From positions 1 to 64,000 of the forward strand of contig NZ_JAVRHQ010000007.1 of NCBI RefSeq assembly GCF_031846485.1: a stretch of 64,000 bases of DNA, read 5' to 3'. Shown here in pieces: positions 53,634 to 60,864 of the stretch (position 1 is the first letter of the stretch; each line of letters begins with the position of its first letter). The translations under genes were made by a program, and so were the position numbers. The notes beneath the pieces were generated by a model. The model saw only the letters and a list, made by a program, of their open reading frames with translations, was not told where the DNA came from and ran no database searches. The stretch is from Autumnicola tepida. Its GTDB lineage: Bacteria; Bacteroidota; Bacteroidia; Flavobacteriales; Flavobacteriaceae.

Positions 53634-53947
53634 ATTTTGAAGTAATTTGGTCGAAATTTGCAGAAAAACAACTCGATGAAATTTTTGAATATTATGAGAA
53701 AAATGCAAGTGAGAGAGTTGCAATAGAAATGGTTGAAGGTTTATTAAATGAACCGGACAGATTAATAAAGGATCCATTTATTGGACAAAAAGAAGTACTT
53801 CTCAAAGAAAGAAAAATATTATATAGATATCTCGTTTTTAAAAATTATAAAATCATCTATTCTGTTGACGAAAAGAATAATTTAATAAAAATCGCGGATA
53901 TTTTTGCTACTAAACAAAAACCGAATAAACTGGAAAGATTGGATTGA
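53630..53947 (+). CDS. RelE/ParE-family toxin
   Basis: A 105-residue toxin-like protein. The fold signature FEVIWSKFAEKQLDEIFEYYEKNAS at the start (split by usual Arg/Lys pattern) and the late ERKILYRYLVFKNYKIIYSV are typical of ParE/RelE proteins, which inhibit gyrase or cleave mRNA. The gene is translationally coupled to the preceding antitoxin. The pair sits alone between an amidase and nagB and may be a later insertion into the murein-salvage region. Target type (gyrase or mRNA) cannot be told by eye. Confidence 0.8.
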   Translation: MNFEVIWSKFAEKQLDEIFEYYEKNASERVAIEMVEGLLNEPDRLIKDPFIGQKEVLLKERKILYRYLVFKNYKIIYSVDEKNNLIKIADIFATKQKPNKLERLD

Positions 53948-54079
53948 CAGACACTTGCCAGCAATGTCTCTTCACAATTAAGACCATTCTATATCAATGA
54001 ATATTTTCGGACACTAGATTACTAACTATCCACGTGGCGATTATATGAGTCCGCTTAAATAAATTTTAACTGCGTTTAA

Positions 54080-54098
54080 CCTGGCATGCCCAGGCTTT
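54080..54098 (+). terminator. weak hairpin after the toxin-antitoxin pair
   Basis: CCTGG-CATGC-CCAGG then CTTTT. The stem is short and the T tract is only four bases. Confidence 0.35.
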
Positions 54099-54125
54099 TA
54101 AAGTCTGTTCTTAAAAAAGCTAAAT

Positions 54126-56066
54126 TTATTCCTGAAATTCCGGGGAGGGAAATTTCCACTTCACAAAAGCTTCCATAGCTTCATAATTTGCCAACCCGAG
54201 TTTATGGTAGTCGGCTGCTGTTTCCCTGTTCCTTTCCTGTGCTCTCATCCAGAATTCCCGCTCATCATCGCCAGGGAAGACAGGACGATCTTTTTGGGAC
54301 TGATGCTGAAAAATGGCATTTTTCTTCCTTTCCACCTCTTGTGGCGAAAGTGGTACTGCCATTTCAATCTCGTGGGTTTCAAACTCATGCCAGGCTCCCC
54401 TGTACATCCACAACCAGGTTTCACGCGCCCATTCTTCTGTTTTGCGAAGTTTTTCCATTGCCGCCACTACAATTTTAAAACAAACCAGGTGCGTGCCGTG
54501 AGGGTCTGCAAAGTCGCCAGCTGCAAAAATCTGGTGGGGCTTGATTTTCTGAAGTAATTCTATTGTAAGCTCCACGTCTTCATCAGTCACCGGATTTTTT
54601 ACGGTCTTACCGGTTTCATAAAAAGGCAGTGCCATAAAATGAATATTTTTATCCTGAAGACCGGCATAGCGGGCTCCGGCAATGGCTTCAGATTTTCGAA
54701 TAAAACCTTTTACGTTGCGCACTTCGGGCAGGTCTATCTCGTTTGGTTGTTTCTGCCTGATAAAAGTCCGCATGTCCTCATAGGTTTTTTCCAGCTTTGT
54801 TGTGTCTTCTCCAACACTTTTGTTGAAATCTATGGCAAATTCCACATATCTCAGCACATCGGTATCCCAAACCGCTGTATTTCCAGAAGTTTGATAAGCC
54901 ACATGCACATCATGCCCCTGGTCTACCAACCTAATAAAGGTACCTCCCATAGAAATCACATCATCATCGGGATGGGGAGAAAAGATCACCGCTCTTTTTC
55001 TGGCGGGTTCTGCACGCTCAGGTCGCTGCGAATCATCAGCGTTGGGTTTTCCACCGGGCCAGCCGGTAATACTATGTTGCAGCTGGTTAAAAACATGGAT
55101 ATTTATATTATAAGCAGGCCCTTTTTCAGTAGCCAGCTGGGCCATGCCATTATTATTGTAGTCTTCATCAGTCAATTTTAAAATAGGTTTATTGACTTTA
55201 CGGGATAGCCATATAACTGCCTTTTTTATAAGGTGCCTGTCCCAAAGGCAATCCTTCACCAGCCAGGGTGTGTTGAAACGGGTCAATTCTGAAGCCGCAT
55301 CTTTGTCTAAAACAAATTCTGTATTCTCTGAAAGCTGCAAATAAGTGGCCGGAACTTCTCCTGAAGTTTCCCCCTCCACCGCTTTTTTAATGATAGAAGC
55401 TTTTTTGGTATTCCAGGCCATCAGGATAATTTCCTTTGCTTTGAAAATTGTTCCAATTCCCATGGTAATGGCTTTGGTAGGAACATTTTCCTTACCGCCA
55501 AAGTCCCTGGAGGCATCACGCCGGGTAAGGTCATCTAAAGTTACGAGCCTGGTTCCCGAGTTTGGGGCAGAACCCGGTTCGTTAAAACCAATGTGGCCGG
55601 TTCTACCAATCCCCAGGATTTGAAGGTCAAGGCCGCCCAGTTCCCCTATTCTATTTTCATAGCCAATGCAGTATTCAGCAATATCTTCTTTATCAAGTGT
55701 TCCATCGGGAATATGAATATTTTCCTTTTTTATGTCTATATGATCAAAAAGATTTTCATACATAAAAGTAACATAGCTCTGCTTCGAGGTAGGCGCCATG
55801 GGATAATATTCGTCCAGGTTGAAAGTCACCACGTTTTTAAAGCTTAAACCCTCCTCCCGGTGTAACCTCACCAGTTCAGCATAAACTTCTACAGGAGTGG
55901 CACCGGTTGCAAGCCCCAATACCGCGGTTTCTCCATTTTCCTGTTTTATTTTAATGAGATTAGCAATGCGTTGCGCTACTTTTTTTGAAGCGATATGCTG
56001 ATCCTGATATACACTTACCGGGACTTTTTCAAAACGTGTTTCCTCAAGAAGGTTTAATCTTGCCAT
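54126..56066 (-). CDS. nagB: NagB-type glucosamine-6-phosphate deaminase fused to a PIG-L (LmbE) domain
   Basis: A 646-residue two-domain protein. Residues about 15-275 form a NagB deaminase/isomerase that would turn GlcN-6P into fructose-6P plus ammonia; general-base Asp85 (FNLDEYY) and His158 with Glu163 (RTGHIGFNEPG) are present, but the residue equivalent to E. coli Asp141 is Thr156. Residues about 355-620 form a PIG-L deacetylase with the metal motif SPHPDDD (363-369) and DPHGTH. The second half may remove the acetyl group from GlcNAc derivatives, replacing NagA; this is inference. It is last in a unit with the ROK gene (40-nt gap). Confidence 0.92.
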   Translation of the reverse strand: MARLNLLEETRFEKVPVSVYQDQHIASKKVAQRIANLIKIKQENGETAVLGLATGATPVEVYAELVRLHREEGLSFKNVVTFNLDEYYPMAPTSKQSYVTFMYENLFDHIDIKKENIHIPDGTLDKEDIAEYCIGYENRIGELGGLDLQILGIGRTGHIGFNEPGSAPNSGTRLVTLDDLTRRDASRDFGGKENVPTKAITMGIGTIFKAKEIILMAWNTKKASIIKKAVEGETSGEVPATYLQLSENTEFVLDKDAASELTRFNTPWLVKDCLWDRHLIKKAVIWLSRKVNKPILKLTDEDYNNNGMAQLATEKGPAYNINIHVFNQLQHSITGWPGGKPNADDSQRPERAEPARKRAVIFSPHPDDDVISMGGTFIRLVDQGHDVHVAYQTSGNTAVWDTDVLRYVEFAIDFNKSVGEDTTKLEKTYEDMRTFIRQKQPNEIDLPEVRNVKGFIRKSEAIAGARYAGLQDKNIHFMALPFYETGKTVKNPVTDEDVELTIELLQKIKPHQIFAAGDFADPHGTHLVCFKIVVAAMEKLRKTEEWARETWLWMYRGAWHEFETHEIEMAVPLSPQEVERKKNAIFQHQSQKDRPVFPGDDEREFWMRAQERNRETAADYHKLGLANYEAMEAFVKWKFPSPEFQE

Positions 56067-56106
56067 TGGTTAGAGATAATTTAAGGTGGGTTTATAGTAC
56101 TTGTTT

Positions 56107-57369
56107 TTATACTGAATTGGCTGTTTTGATCTGATTTTCAAAAATATTTTCCATCACTGTGGCAACCGCTCCCAACAATACCGAATCATTGCCCAATGTT
56201 GAAAGGGAGATGGTGGTTTTTTCCCTTAGTTGTGCCATACAGTAGGTGTTGATAGATTGCTGAATAGGCGTGGTGATAAACTGCTGCGCTTCAGCAAACT
56301 TTCCTTCCAGGATAATGAGTTCGGGGTTAAAGAGCTGGATCAAAATGGCAATTCCTTTCCCCAGGTTTATACCAACTTCAGATAAAATATTAATAGCAAA
56401 CTGGTCTCCTTTATTGGCAGCATCAATAATGGTTTGCGGCTGTATCCTTTCAATTTCGTTTTCAGATAGGCGGTTTAGAATAGAGCTTTCTCCTGCTTTT
56501 ATGCCTTCTTTTGCCATTCGCGATAATGCCAGGCCAGAGGCTACTGTTTCCAGGCAACCGCGTTTTCCGCAGTGGCACAAAAGGCCATCATCTATAAGCG
56601 GGATGTGCCCGAATTCCCCGGAAAAACCGGTGGAGCCCTGGTGTACTTTTCCTTCTATTATTATCCCAAGGCCAATTCCCCAATCCATTGAGATTACCAG
56701 TACATTCTTCTTATCACTGGCAAGGCCAAAATTGAATTCGGCTAAACAGGCACTTTTCGCATCATTTAAAATGAAAACCGGCTTATTAAATCTTCTTTTC
56801 AGCGCCTGGTCCAAAGATTCCGTCTGTTCTTCATCAAGAAAATAGGTGAAATTTTTTCCTTCCCGGGAAGAAACCAGGCCGGGCATGCTAATGCCAATTC
56901 CAAGTAAATATTCAGCATCTATTCCTAATTCTTTAATAAGATTGCTGGTGGTTTCAAAAAGATGGTCTACAATGCTTTTTTCTTCTTCAATTTTAAAAGG
57001 GATTTTCTCATATTCCTTTAGTTTATTGTTGAGGTTGTCAAAAATGGCCATTTTAATTTTGAACCTTTCCAGTTGTACGCCCACAATGTAGAATTTTTGT
57101 TCCCGCAGGGCATAGAGTTCTGGTTTGCGCCCGCCAACAGACTTGCCGCGGCCATCTTTTTTAATCCAGTCTTCTTCAATAAGCTGGTTAAGCAGCCGGA
57201 TGGAAGTAGGGGAGCTTATGTTAAAATTTTCGCAGATATCCGTATTGGTTTGCGGACCCTGAAAATAAATGTTTTGAAGGATTTTTATTTTTTGAAGATG
57301 CTTTTTGCGCTCTACATTACTGGAATTAACCAGATGTTCTTTTTTAGTTAATAATTCCAGATTTTTCAT
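56107..57369 (-). CDS. ROK-family regulator/kinase (NagC-like)
   Basis: A 420-residue protein with an N-terminal winged helix (about 25-80, NTDICENFNISSPTSIRLLNQLIEE split across the helix) and a ROK domain. The sugar site GEFGHIP and the zinc knuckle CHCGKRGCLE are complete, and the NDAKSACLAE segment keeps the Asp used by ROK kinases. NagC-like members bind GlcNAc-6P and repress amino-sugar genes. It precedes the nagB/PIG-L gene on the same strand and is divergent from the GH3 gene, with inverted repeats between them as likely operators. Confidence 0.9.
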   Translation of the reverse strand: MKNLELLTKKEHLVNSSNVERKKHLQKIKILQNIYFQGPQTNTDICENFNISSPTSIRLLNQLIEEDWIKKDGRGKSVGGRKPELYALREQKFYIVGVQLERFKIKMAIFDNLNNKLKEYEKIPFKIEEEKSIVDHLFETTSNLIKELGIDAEYLLGIGISMPGLVSSREGKNFTYFLDEEQTESLDQALKRRFNKPVFILNDAKSACLAEFNFGLASDKKNVLVISMDWGIGLGIIIEGKVHQGSTGFSGEFGHIPLIDDGLLCHCGKRGCLETVASGLALSRMAKEGIKAGESSILNRLSENEIERIQPQTIIDAANKGDQFAINILSEVGINLGKGIAILIQLFNPELIILEGKFAEAQQFITTPIQQSINTYCMAQLREKTTISLSTLGNDSVLLGAVATVMENIFENQIKTANSV

Positions 57370-57417
57370 AGTTTTTCAACCAAAATGAGTATTTAGATTA
57401 GGAGCTAATAAAATAGC

Positions 57418-57462
57418 TTTTTGCTGAATTAAAAATAGATTAAAATTATAATTCAGCAAAAA
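57418..57462. promoter_or_regulatory. candidate ROK operator (inverted repeat)
   Basis: TTTTTGCTGAATT (57418-57430) and AATTCAGCAAAAA (57450-57462) form a perfect 13-bp inverted repeat with a 19-bp spacer. The centres are 32 bp apart, three helical turns. The position between the divergent ROK and GH3 genes fits a dimeric repressor site. Confidence 0.55.
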
Positions 57463-57576
57463 ACTTTCATAAAATTTTTATTAAAGATTATTTATTTACA
57501 GCAAATTTATATTTTTATAGCCATAAGGTAATATGATTATTTGTGTAATGAAGTTTTAATGCTTTTTTGCGTTTCC

Positions 57577-57599
57577 TTCAGCAAATAAATTCTGCTGAG
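57577..57599. promoter_or_regulatory. second candidate ROK operator
   Basis: TCAGCA (57578-57583) and TGCTGA (57593-57598), with a 9-nt spacer, reuse the TCAGCA half-site of the first operator. It lies about 85 nt before the GH3 ATG. Confidence 0.45.
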
Positions 57600-57683
57600 C
57601 ATTGAGTATGCTTTGGACCGGATGGATTTTTTAGTACACTCCTGTAATTACCTGAATTATTAAAATCATCAATTTATTCAGAA

Positions 57684-60635
57684 ATGAAAATTAAACCAGC
57701 AGTTGTAGTCATTTTGGCTGCAGTTTTTTTTAACCTTCAGCTAAACGCCCAGGATACTACTTTGGTGCAACCTGAATTCCTTCAGTATCAAAACAGCAAA
57801 TGGGTAGATTCTGTTATGGAGGCTTTAACTCCCAAGGAGCGTATCGCCCAGCTTATTATGGTGGCGGCATATTCCAACAGGGGAGAGAAACATAAAAAAG
57901 AAATCCTGGAACTTATAAAAGAGCAAAAAATTGGCGGTCTTATTTTTTTTCAGGGAGACCCAAAATCCCAGGTAGAGTTGATGAACGATTATCAGCAGGC
58001 TGCAGAAGTTCCTTTACTGGGAGCCATTGATGCCGAATGGGGCCTGGGAATGCGCCTGGACAACACGCTTAGTTTTCCTTATCAAATGGCCCTGGGCGCC
58101 ATCCGGGATGACTCCCTTATTTATAAAATGGGGCAGGAGGTAGCAAGGCAGGTTAAAAGAACAGGCCTTCATATGAATTTTGCCCCGGTGGTAGATGTGA
58201 ATAATAATCCCAATAATCCCGTGATCAATTACCGCTCTTTTGGAGAGGACAAAAATAATGTTGCTGAAAAAGGGATTGCTTACATGAAGGGCATGCAGGA
58301 AGCAGGAATTCTTACCACCGCAAAGCATTTTCCCGGCCATGGGGATACCGATACCGATTCCCATCTTGCCCTGCCGCAAATAAACCATCCTTTTGAACGG
58401 CTGGATTCTTTGGAAATGTACCCGTTCAAAAAACTTATAGAAGCAGGAATTGGAGGGGTAATGGTAGCGCATTTAAATATTCCGGCGCTTGATTCCACCG
58501 GGGTGCCTTCAACCTTATCTAAAGCGATAATTACAGGAATTTTAAAGGAACGGCTTGGTTTTAAAGGACTTATTGTTACCGATGCCATGAATATGAAAGG
58601 CGTAACCAAAGGCAACGAAGCTGGCGTGGTGGATAAGATGGCGGTTTTAGCCGGGAATGACCTCCTGGAATTTACTGAAGATGTGCCTAAAGCGATTGCT
58701 GAAGTGCGCAAAGCCATTTCGCAGGGAGTGATAAGCCAGGCTGAAATTGATAAAAGATGCCGAAAAATTCTCGCTGTAAAACAATGGGTTGGTTTAAACA
58801 ATTACAAGCCGGTCCCAGCCAGGAATATTCTGAAGCAGCTCAATACGCCTGAAGCAATTACACTGCAAAGAAAACTGGTGGAAGCTTCTTTAACGGTGCT
58901 GAAAAATGAGAGCTCTTTGCTGCCATTAAAGAAGCTCGACACTTTAAAGATAGCTTCAGTTTCCATAGGTGCTGAAAAGAGAACCAAATTTCAGAAATCC
59001 CTGGGACTTTATACCGATGTGAAGCATTTTCAATTGAAGGCAGATGCGAAAGCTTCAGAAATAAATGAAATTAAAGAAGCGCTTAAAAAATACAATTTGA
59101 CTATCCTGGGGATTCATGATGACAGTAAATATCCGAGGAATACGATGAAATTTTCAGAAGCCGTACAGGATTTTATCAGCGAACTTTCCGTAGAAAATAA
59201 CACGGTTATCAGCTTTTTTAAGAATCCGTACGCGCTCAATAAAATTAAAAATATCGAGCAGGCTCCGGCACTCATCGAAACCTACCAGGATTCTGAAATT
59301 ACAGAAGACCTGGCCGCGCAGCTTATTTTTGGCGGGATAGACGCTAATGGAAGACTTTCTGTGAGTGTTGGAAAAAAATTTAAAGCCGGCGAGGGACTAG
59401 ATGTAAAAGGCGGCATCAGGTTTAAATATTCCACGCCAGAGGATGCCGGGATGGATTCTAAAATCCTGTATGGGCAGGTGGATTCTTTAATGAACCAGGC
59501 CATAAACGCAAAGGCTATTCCCGGAGGGCAGATTTTTGTGGCTCGCGATGGGAAAGTGGTGCTGTATAAAGCTTATGGCCTGCATCGTTACAGCGATACG
59601 GTAAAAGTTGAACGTACCGATTTGTACGACCTGGCTTCAGTCACCAAAATTTCTTCAGCTTTGCCTGCTTTAATGAAATTGTATGATGAAGGGAAGTTCA
59701 GCCTTGAGGCGGGAATAGACGATTACCTGCCAGATTTTAAAAATTCCAATAAAGCGGATATTCCATTTCGGCAAATTTTAACTCATCAGGCGAGATTTAA
59801 GCCGTGGATCCCGTACTGGAAAAACACCCTTAGAAAAAACGGAAGCTATAAATGGAATACCTTTAAAAAGGATTCTTCAGCCAGGTTTCCGGTTAAAGTG
59901 GCCGATGATATGTGGCTGCACCGCAATTATAAAAAGAAGATATTCAAGGCGATTAAAAAATCCCCGCTGGAAGAGGAGGCAAAATATAAATATTCGGGCC
60001 TTGCTTTTTACCTGCTGCCATCTATAGTTGAAGAGATTACAGGTAAAGATTTTAGAAAATATATCTATGAGAATTTTTATGACAAGCTTGGCGCAACTAC
60101 TTTAACGTATCGTCCTTCAGAAAAATTTCCGGATGAAAGAATTGTGCCTACCGAGAGTGATTTTTTATTCAGGCACCGGCCAATCCAGGGAAATGTACAT
60201 GATGAGGGCGCGATAATGATGGGCGGGATTTCTGCCAATGCCGGTCTTTTTGCCAATGCCAACGATCTTGCTAAACTAATGCAGATGTACCTCAACCGCG
60301 GTGTTTATGGCGGGGAACGTTTTATTGAAGCCTCTACTTTAAATGAATTCTCCAGGACACAGTTTCCTGAAAACGGCAATCACCGTGCTATAGGATTTGA
60401 TAAACCGTATTTAGAATATAAAGGTGAAGACAGTAATACCGCCAAAGATGTCAGTAAGGATAGTTTTGGGCATACCGGTTTCACAGGTATTTACGCCTGG
60501 GTAGATCCACAGGAAAATTTGCTTTACCTTTTTCTTTCCAACCGCGTGCTGCCAACCAGGGAAAATACCCGCTTGTATAAATTAAATACCCGTACTAAAA
60601 TTCAACAGGTGCTTTATGACGCTATTGTAGAATAA
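57684..60635 (+). CDS. GH3 N-acetylglucosaminidase (NagZ-like) fused to a serine beta-lactamase-type (AmiE-like) domain
   Basis: An exported 983-residue protein. After a signal peptide (MKIKPAVVVILAAVFFNLQL, then NAQ), a GH3 domain covers about residues 40-375 with the NagZ motif K214HFPGHGDT (His219 of the acid/base dyad) and nucleophile Asp300 (VTDAMNMKG). A second GH3 part spans about 385-575. Residues about 590-980 form a serine beta-lactamase-like domain with S652-VTK, YSGLAF and HTGFTG, the SxxK, YxN-like and KTG-like boxes. Such fusions act on murein: NagZ removes GlcNAc and the second domain may strip peptides from MurNAc. The fusion puts both steps in one periplasmic enzyme. Confidence 0.9.
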   Translation: MKIKPAVVVILAAVFFNLQLNAQDTTLVQPEFLQYQNSKWVDSVMEALTPKERIAQLIMVAAYSNRGEKHKKEILELIKEQKIGGLIFFQGDPKSQVELMNDYQQAAEVPLLGAIDAEWGLGMRLDNTLSFPYQMALGAIRDDSLIYKMGQEVARQVKRTGLHMNFAPVVDVNNNPNNPVINYRSFGEDKNNVAEKGIAYMKGMQEAGILTTAKHFPGHGDTDTDSHLALPQINHPFERLDSLEMYPFKKLIEAGIGGVMVAHLNIPALDSTGVPSTLSKAIITGILKERLGFKGLIVTDAMNMKGVTKGNEAGVVDKMAVLAGNDLLEFTEDVPKAIAEVRKAISQGVISQAEIDKRCRKILAVKQWVGLNNYKPVPARNILKQLNTPEAITLQRKLVEASLTVLKNESSLLPLKKLDTLKIASVSIGAEKRTKFQKSLGLYTDVKHFQLKADAKASEINEIKEALKKYNLTILGIHDDSKYPRNTMKFSEAVQDFISELSVENNTVISFFKNPYALNKIKNIEQAPALIETYQDSEITEDLAAQLIFGGIDANGRLSVSVGKKFKAGEGLDVKGGIRFKYSTPEDAGMDSKILYGQVDSLMNQAINAKAIPGGQIFVARDGKVVLYKAYGLHRYSDTVKVERTDLYDLASVTKISSALPALMKLYDEGKFSLEAGIDDYLPDFKNSNKADIPFRQILTHQARFKPWIPYWKNTLRKNGSYKWNTFKKDSSARFPVKVADDMWLHRNYKKKIFKAIKKSPLEEEAKYKYSGLAFYLLPSIVEEITGKDFRKYIYENFYDKLGATTLTYRPSEKFPDERIVPTESDFLFRHRPIQGNVHDEGAIMMGGISANAGLFANANDLAKLMQMYLNRGVYGGERFIEASTLNEFSRTQFPENGNHRAIGFDKPYLEYKGEDSNTAKDVSKDSFGHTGFTGIYAWVDPQENLLYLFLSNRVLPTRENTRLYKLNTRTKIQQVLYDAIVE

Positions 60636-60820
60636 GTTCTTCCTTCACAATTATTTTGAAAAGCAGACTTTTGTTTTTGCAGATTGATAAATTTTCTCCT
60701 CTGATCCTATGCAATTTTTACAACATACTATTAAATGCCTTAGATTTTGGTATTTAATTAATTTTTTACTGAAAAACCCAATAGAGGGAACAAAAATCTT
60801 AACAGTTATTTAGGAAATAT

Positions 60821-60828
60821 TATATTTG
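60821..60828 (+). promoter_or_regulatory. -7 element of the TonB-dependent receptor gene
   Basis: TATATTTG matches TAnnTTTG. It spans the TTG that would give a longer receptor start, so translation probably begins at ATG 60865. Confidence 0.5.
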
Positions 60829-60864
60829 TTTGGAATTTCAAGAAACCACGAAGCCAGCCAATAT

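Noticed and set aside
54031..54038. CCACGTGG core in the gap after the toxin gene
   Set aside because: The outer bases do not continue the parS palindrome, so it is not called parS.
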